Below, in pieces: positions 53,702-62,388 of a stretch of 64,000 bases of DNA (position 1 is the first letter of the stretch; each line of letters opens with the position of its first letter). Below the pieces are notes generated by a model. It saw nothing but the letters and a program-made list of their open reading frames with translations, made no database searches and was not told the DNA's origin. A program made the position numbers and the translations under genes. Origin of the DNA: Flavobacterium sp. LC2016-13 (GTDB lineage Bacteria; Bacteroidota; Bacteroidia; Flavobacteriales; Flavobacteriaceae); the NCBI RefSeq assembly GCF_009707955.1, contig NZ_WMDQ01000001.1:1-64000 (forward strand), read 5' to 3'.

Positions 53702-55788
53702 TACTTTTTACGGATTTTATTTTTTTCAAATTCAAAAGAGGTTGTACAATCCTCATTCAATACGATATAAGCGTCGAATTTCTTTCCTGCATTGCTTTTC
53801 ATTCCTTTAATAAGGGAGGTTCTGCCTTTAGTGACAAGATTTTCAATATCATCTATGCTGACCAGCACTCCGCAAACATTTCGGAACTGTAACCAGTTGC
53901 ATGTTTCGTCCGTGCATTTGATAATTTTATCCCTGATAATTAAGTGCTGTTTTTTACATTTCGGGCAGATAAGCGCAGCGAGATTGGTTTGTACAATCGA
54001 AGTTTGCAGCAGTTCATTGGTAATCGACTCTGCATATGTTTCTATCTCTTTTTGAAAAGCCCCGGAATCAGTTTCGTTATTTTCGATTTTCTGCAAAGCC
54101 AATTCCCACTGGGCGGTCATCGCTACATCGGCAATTTTCTTGTTCTTAACCAGTTCATACACCTGCAATCCTTTGTCTGTAGGTAGCAGGGATTTCAATT
54201 CCCTTTGGATATAATTACGGGCAAAAAGAGTTTCGATAATGGAAGCTCTAGTAGCTGGTGTACCGATACCTATGCTCTGTAATGCCTTGCGCTCTTCCTG
54301 GTTTTCTATTTCCTTTCCGGCACCTTCCATAGCCGATAAAAGTCCTGCTTCAGTATAAAGTATAGGTGGTTTGGTTTTCTTTTCCAGAACTGAGGCATCT
54401 TTTATTTTAAGTTCATCACCTTTTTTGAGTTCGGGCAATTCCTGCACAGCTTCAGTATCATTATCAGAAAAACTACCTTTGATGGAACGCCATCCTGGTT
54501 CAAGTATCCTACAGCCTTTCACGGCAAAATCGTAATGCAAAACCTGTAAAGTAATATCGGTTATTTCTTTTGTGCAGGTCTCAGAAATTGCTTCCAATAG
54601 TCGAAAGGCAATCAAGTTATAAACTGCATTTTCCTTTGCCGGTAATGCCGAAGGGATTTTCTCGGTAATCAACAGTCCATGATGATCGGTAACACGCAGG
54701 TCATTGACGATACGTTTATTGAAATGTCCCCATTTCACTTTGGCTACCGTATCCTTATAGTTTTCCATAACCTGCAAAACCCTGATAAGATTGGGAATTT
54801 CTGCCCACATGTCTTCAGGAATGTATTTACTTCCGGTACGTGGATAGGTAATAAATTTCTTTTCATACAGGCTTTGAGCAATGTTCAGGGTTTCTTCAGC
54901 GGACAGGTTCAGTTTTATATTGGCTTCTTTTTGCAATCCTGTAAGGTCAAACAACAAGGGCGGCTGTTCACTTACGGTTTTTATTTCGATGGAACTGACC
55001 AGAGCTGTATTCCCATTTCTTTCGATAGATTTTAAGATGTTTTCTGTTTGCTTTTTATCTTCCCATCGGTTTTTGGAAATGCTTTTAAAGTCTTTGAACT
55101 CCTTTGCGTGTGACAGTTGTATCTGCCAGTATTGCTGCACTAAAAAATTCTTATTTTCCAGATAACGCCTGCATATTAAAGCCAGCGTAGGTGTCTGTAC
55201 TCTTCCGAGCGAATAAATACCATTGTCTGCGACAATGGAGAGTGCCTGTGAAGCATTGATTCCTACGACCCAGTCGGCACGACTCCTGGCTTGTGCAGCC
55301 TGATATAATGCGTCAAGATCACTTCCGGGTTTCAGGTTGTCAAAGCCTTGCCTGATTGCTTTTTCAGTAAGCGAACTGATCCATAAGCGTTCAAAGGGTT
55401 TGCTACATTTCAGGTATTGGTAGATATAACGGAATATCAATTCACCCTCACGGCCGGCATCGGTAGCTACAATAATCTTTTCACTTTTGTTAATGACCTG
55501 CTCAATTATTTTTAATTGTTTTAGCGCTCCGGTATCGGCTGTATACCCTTTGTCCTTTTTTACTTTTCTTACGGTCAGTAAAAAAGGATCGGGCAATATT
55601 GGCAGGGATGTTTTCTGAAATCCTGTAATGCCGTAATCTTCCGGCATTCCCAACCCTACTAAATGACCGAATGCCCAGGTAACAAAATAACCGTTACCGG
55701 TCAGATAGCCATCTTTTTTTTCGGTAGCCCCCAGCAGTCGGGCTATTTCCCTTGCTACACTGGGTTTTTCTGCAATAACTGTTTTCAT
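53701..55788 (-). CDS. topB: DNA topoisomerase III
   Basis: 695 residues of type IA topoisomerase: N-terminal TOPRIM (MKTVIAEKPSVAREIA) with acidic DAGREGELI near 110, catalytic Tyr about 315 in ITYPRTGSKY, and a C-terminal zinc-binding tail (CPKCKK, then CTDETC). It resolves linked DNA during replication or transfer of the element. It lies between the DUF3945 and ORF6N genes in the usual backbone order. Confidence 0.93.
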   Translation of the reverse strand: MKTVIAEKPSVAREIARLLGATEKKDGYLTGNGYFVTWAFGHLVGLGMPEDYGITGFQKTSLPILPDPFLLTVRKVKKDKGYTADTGALKQLKIIEQVINKSEKIIVATDAGREGELIFRYIYQYLKCSKPFERLWISSLTEKAIRQGFDNLKPGSDLDALYQAAQARSRADWVVGINASQALSIVADNGIYSLGRVQTPTLALICRRYLENKNFLVQQYWQIQLSHAKEFKDFKSISKNRWEDKKQTENILKSIERNGNTALVSSIEIKTVSEQPPLLFDLTGLQKEANIKLNLSAEETLNIAQSLYEKKFITYPRTGSKYIPEDMWAEIPNLIRVLQVMENYKDTVAKVKWGHFNKRIVNDLRVTDHHGLLITEKIPSALPAKENAVYNLIAFRLLEAISETCTKEITDITLQVLHYDFAVKGCRILEPGWRSIKGSFSDNDTEAVQELPELKKGDELKIKDASVLEKKTKPPILYTEAGLLSAMEGAGKEIENQEERKALQSIGIGTPATRASIIETLFARNYIQRELKSLLPTDKGLQVYELVKNKKIADVAMTAQWELALQKIENNETDSGAFQKEIETYAESITNELLQTSIVQTNLAALICPKCKKQHLIIRDKIIKCTDETCNWLQFRNVCGVLVSIDDIENLVTKGRTSLIKGMKSNAGKKFDAYIVLNEDCTTSFEFEKNKIRKK

Positions 55789-55794
55789 AGCCCT

Positions 55795-57246
55795 TTATCT
55801 TTTAAGTCCTTTGGATTTAACAGGTGCTTCTTGTTGTTCCTGTTCATCCTGTTGTTTTTTGTTATCGGGATTTGTTTGTCCTGATTTCAAAGGCTCTTTG
55901 ATATTCTTAGTCGCCTCATTGGTTGTGCCTTCAGAATTAACCGCTGTCTGCGTTTTATGAGCTTCTGTGGGTTTTGCCTGCTCCTTGATCTTATCCGGGT
56001 TTTGAAATGAGAAATCTGTTTTATTGGTTTCCTTGTTGAAAGTGATATAGCCATTATATTCTTTGCCTTTCTTGTCCACAAGTCCACTGACATAAATTGT
56101 CTGGCCGTCCTTGAACTTTTGATATTGGTCATTGTCCAGCTCCTTATCCCTAAAGATTTTTGGAGCTTCGTGCGATTGATTCTGTTGATTTCCTTGATCC
56201 TGTTTATTAGAGTTGCTCCTGTCAAAGAGAAACTCTACAAAACGTTTATCGGCATTGTACTGTACCGTCGCATCAAACGCAGCTCCTTTCTTGGATATCA
56301 TTCCTTCTATGTAAAGTGGTTTGCCTTCAAGCAAAGTCCGCTTCTGGTCTTCATTTAGTTTTACTCCTTTTATTTCGTCAGGAATTTTTATAAATTCTGT
56401 TCGAATTGCTACCAGTTCATTGGTCAGCCTGTCTACACTGATTAGGGAGGGGATGATTTCGTTTTCTTTTTTGGGATTGGTAAGATTGACCACACGACCC
56501 ATATTACCTGTTTTTAGTAGGTTTTCTTTATCTTCTTTACTAAACTCGTGACCGAAAAAAGCATAATTCAGGTTAGGTTCTTTGCGGATGCCATGAATGG
56601 CTACCACTACCTGCCCATCTTTTTCCTGAAGAGATAAACGTGCATCCATGCGGGTGACGGCAGTACCCAGATTAAGACTGACAGGTACAAGTTCATTGGT
56701 CTTGTAGCCTCTGAGTAGCGGATCAAGCAGGTTCATTTTTTCAAGTTTCTCTTTGCCGAGTCCAAGGTTGTTCATGGTTTCCCAATCGATCTGTTCCGGT
56801 TTGTAGCGATATTCACTTGTTTCCGGTGTTGTTTGTGTTGCTTCCATATTGTTTTTATTTTCTTGTTTATAATCCTGACCATCTGCCACTTTCACTTCGT
56901 GTTGCCTGATCAATTTTTCACTCTCCGGTGTTGGATGATTTACTTGTTTCTGTATTTCCTTTGCCGTATCAACTGCAAGAAGTTCTGGAACTTTGAAAAA
57001 GGAGAAGTTGGTAGGGTTCTTCAATTGACTGAAAAAATTGGAGAAGAAGTTGGAAAAAACATCACCCTGTTTATCTACTCGCATAAATTGGTTCTGATTC
57101 TTCTTTGTAGGTTCAACTGTTTCCAGCTTTCCATTTTCATCAATGCCCTTTACAGCCATTATTTTCATTTTCTCTTTATCCAGTACCAATATTATATCCG
57201 ACAACTGTTCAGGTAGTTGTGGTTTATCTGCATTTTGCTCGCTCAT
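55795..57246 (-). CDS. DUF4099/DUF3945 protein
   Basis: 483 residues. A DUF4099-like domain (IDWETMNNLGLGKEKLEKMN near 154-173) is followed by DUF3945 repeats: segments GVKLNEDQKRTLLEGKPLYI near 294 and a second copy ELDNDQYQKFKDGQTIYV near 371. The C-terminus is a Gln/Lys/Pro-rich tail. It occurs together with topB in Bacteroidota elements; function unknown. It ends six bases before topB. Confidence 0.85.
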   Translation of the reverse strand: MSEQNADKPQLPEQLSDIILVLDKEKMKIMAVKGIDENGKLETVEPTKKNQNQFMRVDKQGDVFSNFFSNFFSQLKNPTNFSFFKVPELLAVDTAKEIQKQVNHPTPESEKLIRQHEVKVADGQDYKQENKNNMEATQTTPETSEYRYKPEQIDWETMNNLGLGKEKLEKMNLLDPLLRGYKTNELVPVSLNLGTAVTRMDARLSLQEKDGQVVVAIHGIRKEPNLNYAFFGHEFSKEDKENLLKTGNMGRVVNLTNPKKENEIIPSLISVDRLTNELVAIRTEFIKIPDEIKGVKLNEDQKRTLLEGKPLYIEGMISKKGAAFDATVQYNADKRFVEFLFDRSNSNKQDQGNQQNQSHEAPKIFRDKELDNDQYQKFKDGQTIYVSGLVDKKGKEYNGYITFNKETNKTDFSFQNPDKIKEQAKPTEAHKTQTAVNSEGTTNEATKNIKEPLKSGQTNPDNKKQQDEQEQQEAPVKSKGLKR

Positions 57247-57325
57247 AGTCTGAAATTTTTAAGTTCAGCCCCGAAAGTAAAATATGCGCTCATTATTCTA
57301 TTTTAACTGGCATCCATTGGCATTA

Positions 57326-57640
57326 CTAGTCACTCGTTGCCTTTTGCTTTTTAGGCATGGAAGACGTAAAGCTTTCCCTGACGAACTGATGTACATCTGA
57401 GAGCTTATAGTAAATTTTTCCACTGATTGTGTAATATGGAAGCTTCCCCGACGAACGGTAACGCTGCAGGGATCGTGCACTTATCTTTAGCATTTGCAAA
57501 ATATCCTGATTATCCAGCAGCTCTTCTCCGTCAATTCCGGTATGTTGGTTTTTAGCTCCTCTCCCCAATTCCATAAGGATGTCGAACCTCTCCATGATTC
57601 GCTCCATCCAGGCCATAAATTCCATTCTGTCAATATTCAT
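57326..57640 (-). CDS. Excisionase-like HTH protein
   Basis: 104 residues from the ATG at 57640, which has an AAGAAAG ribosome-binding-like stretch before it; the frame is open 20 codons upstream but that part is atypical. The C-terminal half holds a MerR/excisionase-type helix-turn-helix (LDNQDILQMLKISARSLQRYR, then the wing GKLPYYTISGKIYYK). Proteins of this type regulate excision or transfer genes in CTnDOT-type elements. It is first in the minus-strand block leading to topB. Confidence 0.82.
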   Translation of the reverse strand: MNIDRMEFMAWMERIMERFDILMELGRGAKNQHTGIDGEELLDNQDILQMLKISARSLQRYRSSGKLPYYTISGKIYYKLSDVHQFVRESFTSSMPKKQKATSD

Positions 57641-58074
57641 AATCTTTCTTTTAGGTTCAACACCACAAAATTGACACATGAAAAAAGTATTTTCTGCCAA
57701 GTTGTGCCCATTGGTAAATGCACTTTCTACCTACAGAGTCGTCTCTATAGCAACAAAAACTGATTTAAAAACGAGTGAAATACTGAGATAACTAACCGTT
57801 AAAGTTTATTATCAATGGGCACATATGGGCACAATAAACAAGCTTTATACATTTTGTTGGCAGGTCTTTAAGTAAGATGAAAACTAATTCCGGAGATAGC
57901 TATTCAGTTTACCTCGAAGTTATTAGATTTTGATTTGCGATTTATATGACGAGAATCTTCTTAATTTTGCGTACAAAAGTTTTTAATGCTAAATTCAAAA
58001 CAATTACAATCAAAAAATTTAAATATGTTTGATAATCAAACCAATTAATATTTCAAATTGTGTATTTAATAAAG
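57641..58074. other. Divergent intergenic region
   Basis: About 430 AT-rich bases between the HTH gene and the toxin-antitoxin candidate. No gene seen. Promoters in both directions are expected. Confidence 0.35.
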
Positions 58075-58082
58075 TATTTTTG
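58075..58082 (+). promoter_or_regulatory. -7 box of the Panacea operon
   Basis: TATTTTTG matches TAnnTTTG and ends 25 bases before the ATG of the DUF4065 gene. No well-spaced -33 element is visible. Confidence 0.45.
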
Positions 58083-58107
58083 TAACTTGTAATCAAAATA
58101 ATTGGAA

Positions 58108-58596
58108 ATGGAAAATGTATATGCAGTTGCAAACGAATTCTTGGAACTCTCTAAAAATTCCGGAAAACAATTAACTAACTTACAATTAGCCAAATTGTGT
58201 TATATAACCCATGGTTTATCTTTGGCAATATTGAATAAAAAAGCTTTTAGTGAGCCTGTAGAAGCTTGGAAATTTGGGCCAGTTATTCCAAAACTTTATC
58301 ATGAATTTAAGGATTTCGGAAGTAATCCAATTGATAGAAAAGCTACTATATTTGATATAAGTGCTTTTCAAAATAAAACTCCTGAAGTTCAAGACGAAAA
58401 TCTCAAAAAAATTATTTTGCTAACTTGGAATATTTATAAGGATGTTTCAGGACCTTCTTTAGTATCAATTACACATCAAGGTAATACTCCTTGGTCTTTA
58501 ACATACGTTCCTAATGAAAACAAAGAGATTAGTGATGAATTGACTTTAAAATACTATAAAAAGTTTACGGAAAATTTAGAACATGAACTAGCTTAA
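58108..58596 (+). CDS. Panacea-domain (DUF4065) antitoxin candidate
   Basis: 162 residues from the ATG at 58108; a TTG two codons earlier is an alternative. It shows the DUF4065 core: helix AVANEFLELSKNSGKQLTNLQLAKLCYITHG, the VEAWKFGPVIPKLYHEF block (about 49-65) and the C-terminal NTPWSLTY segment. This domain, also called Panacea, is the neutralising partner of many unrelated toxins. One base separates its stop from the next gene, a small membrane protein. A phage-derived SocA/GepA-like protein is the alternative name for the same family. Confidence 0.82.
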   Translation: MENVYAVANEFLELSKNSGKQLTNLQLAKLCYITHGLSLAILNKKAFSEPVEAWKFGPVIPKLYHEFKDFGSNPIDRKATIFDISAFQNKTPEVQDENLKKIILLTWNIYKDVSGPSLVSITHQGNTPWSLTYVPNENKEISDELTLKYYKKFTENLEHELA

Positions 58597-58597
58597 T

Positions 58598-58954
58598 ATG
58601 GGGAAAAACAAACTTCTTGATAAGTTACTTGAAAAGTCTTCAGCTACGCCATTAGACGAAGAAAGAGTGCGAAATATTGAAGAGGAAAGTTCTCTGACAT
58701 TGGAAGACATTAAAGATCGAATACAAGACAGAGAAGAAAGAAAAAAATACGCCAAACGCACTTTTTCGTTTCTAGTTGTATTTACATTTACTGTTCTTGG
58801 TATAGTTATCGCAGTTGGATTAGATAATTGGATTTGCTTTCATTTATCAGACACCGTATTAATCACTTTAATTACAACTTCATTAGCTTCTATAGTTGGT
58901 ATTTTTGCAATAGTGATGCGTTACTTATTTAAACAATCAGCTAGTAATACATAA
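58598..58954 (+). CDS. Small two-TM protein, probable toxin partner
   Basis: 118 residues: a charged helical N-terminus (residues 1-50, many Glu, Lys, Arg) and two transmembrane helices (about 52-70 and 83-108, separated by a short loop), with a short C-terminal tail. It lies one base after the Panacea gene, which suggests translational coupling. Panacea systems can contain membrane-active toxins, so this is the predicted toxin. The sequence itself carries no recognised family motif. Confidence 0.6.
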   Translation: MGKNKLLDKLLEKSSATPLDEERVRNIEEESSLTLEDIKDRIQDREERKKYAKRTFSFLVVFTFTVLGIVIAVGLDNWICFHLSDTVLITLITTSLASIVGIFAIVMRYLFKQSASNT

Positions 58955-59000
58955 TACAGTTTATCTGCTATTTTAAATTTTATACTATAAAATATTCACA

Positions 59001-59022
59001 AAAACTCCCATTTGGGAGTTTT
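59001..59022. terminator. Terminator after the toxin-antitoxin pair
   Basis: A near-perfect palindrome (AAAACTCCCA and TGGGAGTTTT around a TT centre) with flanking A and T runs. It can act in both directions, between the Panacea operon and rteC, which converges on it. Confidence 0.8.
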
Positions 59023-59119
59023 CTGTTTAAACAATGGTGGCTCTGGGTATTGTTACAGCTTAGACTTTTAGTTGACTCTTCATTTATTAAGCAGCGGCCT
59101 TGTATTATGGTTGAAATTA

Positions 59120-59968
59120 CTATAGTTCTTTATCCATATATTGCTCTAATGACAATTTCAAATGATCCAAAAAGGACGTTCTTGTTCCGGCTCTGTCTTT
59201 CATCCGGTGAAAAGAATGATGTACGTCGCCGAGCGGTACACGAAAAAGTATTTGAAAGACCAGGGTCATTTTGCGTATTCCAATCTTTCCATGCGATATC
59301 ACTCCTGAAGCATGTAGCGCATAAATCAGTTCAATGAGTGCATTCTTAGAGTCTGTCCAGAAAATTTCTTTGGCAGAATCCGGATTTTGCATTAATGATC
59401 CGTAGCTATCATCAGGATTTATTTTAGTTATCAAATAGGAATAGATAAGTTCATTTGCAATAATTCGGGCTACTTTTGAATCGTAATACGTCGAAAATTG
59501 ATGGTCTATTTCAAAGACATAGCTGTTGAGCCCGTCCTTGTAATTAATTTTTCCCCGAGTAAAATACTCATCATCCCTGTCATTTCTACCTGATCTATAA
59601 TAGCGATAAAAATGTGATTCGCAAATATCTTCTTTAAATTCCTGTTTGAGTAGCTGAAGCTGGCTGGTAAAAAATTTCTGGTACATTTTTCCGTTTTTCA
59701 CTGGGCAGGCAGTTTCAATTCGAAATAGTTTATTATAATAAATCAGCTGACCCAAAATTTGTGGCTTAATATTGCGAAAGAATTCTATTTCCTCTGCCTC
59801 ATTTTTAAATCCTTCTTTTAAAACATATTCCCGGGTAGTGTGCAACAATTCTTTTAGGTACAATGTCATTTGGGAAGCCTCGTCAATAAGATGTGAAGTC
59901 TCCAGCGAAACTTTATCCTCTTTACGCCGGATTTCGGAAATAATTGCATTCAGTGATTTCATAGACAT
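59120..59968 (-). CDS. rteC: RteC-family regulator
   Basis: 282 residues, helical, with the RteC pattern: a long N-terminal helical half and the C-terminal SKNALIELIYALHASGVISHGKIGIRKM and FRVPLGDVHHSFHRMKDR blocks. In CTnDOT RteC binds upstream of the excision operon as part of the tetracycline-induced cascade. Here no RteA/RteB two-component genes or tet gene are visible, so induction must differ. It is convergent with the toxin-antitoxin pair and followed upstream by an AraC regulator gene. The second Met (59962) is also a possible start. Confidence 0.88.
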   Translation of the reverse strand: MSMKSLNAIISEIRRKEDKVSLETSHLIDEASQMTLYLKELLHTTREYVLKEGFKNEAEEIEFFRNIKPQILGQLIYYNKLFRIETACPVKNGKMYQKFFTSQLQLLKQEFKEDICESHFYRYYRSGRNDRDDEYFTRGKINYKDGLNSYVFEIDHQFSTYYDSKVARIIANELIYSYLITKINPDDSYGSLMQNPDSAKEIFWTDSKNALIELIYALHASGVISHGKIGIRKMTLVFQILFRVPLGDVHHSFHRMKDRAGTRTSFLDHLKLSLEQYMDKEL

Positions 59969-60146
59969 GATTTTAATGCAATATCTTTTGTCAAGACAGC
60001 AGGCGCTATAGCGACAATTCCTGTACCTAAATTATATATGAGCTTAAAGGAAAAAAAGGCGATTGTACATGCAAAAAACAGTCAAGAAAAGATATTAATG
60101 TTTTGGATTTAGTGTCATAGTATGGGATATGGTAAAGGAAACTAAA

Positions 60147-60998
60147 TTAATGCCTTAGCTTCAGGCGATATTGGGTCGGTGAGAGTTTTGTATACTTTTT
60201 AAAAAAGATGCTAAATGATGGTAATGTTCTAAAGTTAAGTTGTTCGGCTATATCTGTAATGGAAAGATCATCGTCAGCCAGTAATAAGTATGCCTCTGAG
60301 ACGATTGCCATCTCTATGAAATATTTGGCAGACATTCCTGTAATACGCCGCACAGCTTTACGCAAGTGCCCCTTGCTCACAAATAAAGAATCTGCATAAA
60401 ATTTCACATCGTGATTTCCTGTACTGTACTCCTGTATCAGATCGATAAAATCCATAACAATTTTTTCTGTCCTGCTATAAATCGCCAATGCATTTTCATC
60501 TTTTTTATAATAGAGCGCACTGGTTTCATATAGTACGAGATTAAGACAAAGCAAAACCATCTCATCCTGAAAAACACCATACTTGTTGATGAAAATCTTT
60601 TTCTTTAGGAGTTCAGCCAACTGTATCATGTGTTCCATCTCATCTTTTGAAAGTGAGAGTACAAAACCGGACTGGTTGGTTATTACTCCTAAGTACCCGC
60701 TTCCATACCTTGCAATCCTGTTATTAATTGCAAATGCAATTGTACAGGATACCAGATAAAATCTTACCGGGGATACGATTGTTCCCGCTTTAGCAAAATT
60801 AGGAACAGCATAAAGTTGTCCTGTTGATAGTCGGACTGTAGAGGAGCCGACAATAAAATCTATTGTTCCTGATACCATCAGAATCATAGAAAACCAGCCG
60901 GGCTTCAAAAGTGCATTACATGCTTTTACTGATTTATATTTCGAAAAATATAGTACTTTTAGTTCCTTCGACCAGATATTATACGTTTGAATTTTCAA
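60147..60998 (-). CDS. AraC-family transcriptional regulator
   Basis: 283 residues. An N-terminal ligand/dimer domain of about 180 residues (cupin-like, beta-rich) precedes a C-terminal double HTH (GHLRKAVRRITGMSAKYFIEM and ITDIAEQLNFRTLPSFSIFFKKYTKLSPTQYR). It is likely a transcriptional activator. It lies 178 bases upstream of rteC in the same orientation and may control transfer or neighbouring genes. Ligand unknown. Confidence 0.85.
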   Translation of the reverse strand: MKIQTYNIWSKELKVLYFSKYKSVKACNALLKPGWFSMILMVSGTIDFIVGSSTVRLSTGQLYAVPNFAKAGTIVSPVRFYLVSCTIAFAINNRIARYGSGYLGVITNQSGFVLSLSKDEMEHMIQLAELLKKKIFINKYGVFQDEMVLLCLNLVLYETSALYYKKDENALAIYSRTEKIVMDFIDLIQEYSTGNHDVKFYADSLFVSKGHLRKAVRRITGMSAKYFIEMAIVSEAYLLLADDDLSITDIAEQLNFRTLPSFSIFFKKYTKLSPTQYRLKLRH

Positions 60999-61065
60999 GA
61001 TATTGTCTTTTTTTAGATTTAACTATAGAAGTCATTGAAATTAATTGCAGTTTGAAAACTTGCCG

Positions 61066-61326
61066 TTAGCGATCTTTGGTAATTCTGGCAAATAGCGCGA
61101 CAAACACAAATAGTAGATTTAACACTATAGTGACAAGAAATATACTCAGGAAATCAGATAGATTGAAACAGTGAATCTTCTCATGGCTGAGATAACCTAT
61201 TTCATCATAGCTCATAAAATCTATGATGAAGTATAGGTTAGCCAGATTAATTACAAGGAGAAGAACGCTTAGAATAATGGCAATTTCCCGCTCATAAACT
61301 ACTAATATGTAATCAATCCAATTCAT
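61066..61326 (-). CDS. Small membrane protein
   Basis: 86 residues with two transmembrane helices (about 12-33 and 62-80) separated by a His/Glu-containing polar loop. It starts on the last base of the upstream lipoprotein gene's stop codon (TAATG), so it is coexpressed with it. No family recognised. Confidence 0.6.
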   Translation of the reverse strand: MNWIDYILVVYEREIAIILSVLLLVINLANLYFIIDFMSYDEIGYLSHEKIHCFNLSDFLSIFLVTIVLNLLFVFVALFARITKDR

Positions 61327-62039
61327 TATTGTGTGATATTATTGTTATGGCACAGCCCAACAGTTAGTGCCATTTTAAGTCCCAAAACCATACACTCTTC
61401 TGCACCTGAAACCGCAGCAGCAATTTTAGTAACACCTGTTTCCCAATCTTTATCTTTTCGCTTTTCGCCGTAAATTGAATATCGGGCAACCGAGGTAGTT
61501 GTCAGGATTATGCGTTTATCGTCACTTGTGAATTCCGTATTGCTCAGAATATCCGCCTCATAGGAAACTATCATCGAGTGAATATCCTCATAAGGACCAT
61601 CGGAAGCCAGCACCAGAGAATTTACAAATGTCAGCAGGCTGGTTTTGGCATTTACTCCCAGGCTCGACACTGCCAGAACATCGTCGATGGCATTGTTGCT
61701 ATTGACTATCCATATGATTTCTGATACCCTGGTTGACATTGTAGCATTACTCGATAATAATACCAACTCAGGAGGGTACACGGCTGAAACTGAATCGATC
61801 AAAATAGTGATCTCTTCGACGGATTGTGAATTAAAATTGGTCTGCTCCAGAGTTTCCAGGATTTCATTATGAATGCTACCTGCGATATCGAAAGGATTTG
61901 CAGTATTATCAGGTCCGATATCGGTTTTGTGTGCACTACCGGTTTTGTGTGCAGTTTCTATAACTTCGCCTGTATATTCTTCTGTACAGGCAATTGTAAA
62001 CAATGGCAAGATTGCCAGACATAATTTTAAATTTTTCAT
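61326..62039 (-). CDS. Lipoprotein of unknown function
   Basis: 237 residues with a lipoprotein signal peptide (lipobox FTIAC, Cys18). A linker carrying a short repeated unit (AHKTGS and AHKTD) follows, then a helical domain with many Ser, Thr and Ile. The repeat reflects a duplication of about 15 bases in the DNA. It is paired with the small membrane protein that overlaps it by one base. Divergent from the TPR-HTH regulator. No known family. Confidence 0.65.
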   Translation of the reverse strand: MKNLKLCLAILPLFTIACTEEYTGEVIETAHKTGSAHKTDIGPDNTANPFDIAGSIHNEILETLEQTNFNSQSVEEITILIDSVSAVYPPELVLLSSNATMSTRVSEIIWIVNSNNAIDDVLAVSSLGVNAKTSLLTFVNSLVLASDGPYEDIHSMIVSYEADILSNTEFTSDDKRIILTTTSVARYSIYGEKRKDKDWETGVTKIAAAVSGAEECMVLGLKMALTVGLCHNNNITQ

Positions 62040-62388
62040 GTGTACATTGTGTTAAATGTGACTGATTACTTTTTTTTCGTCAGTTCATTTTTCACCCGGG
62101 GAAAGCTGAACGAAATCTGAGAATTAATCCAGATTTTTTGCTTTGAATTCAAAGCCAAAACTAAAGGCGATAACTGACTCCCACAAATGGTTGTTTGGAC
62201 ATTTTCAGTATTCGGACTGTCTTTTTTCGGAAAATCGACACACTATTTTTGCACATTGCTTTTGTAGGTTTTTCCTGTTTTTATAATTATATTTGGCTTT
62301 TTACGCCTTTTTAAATCATTCATTACTAACAATATGCGTGAATATATTTTTGAATAGTTTCCTCCAAAAACCAACTTAAACCGAACCT
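62040..62388. other. Divergent intergenic region
   Basis: About 350 AT-rich bases between the lipoprotein gene and the TPR-HTH gene. A TATTTTTG -7-like box lies at 62244-62251 for the rightward gene; no -33 match at the right distance. No gene seen. Confidence 0.4.
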
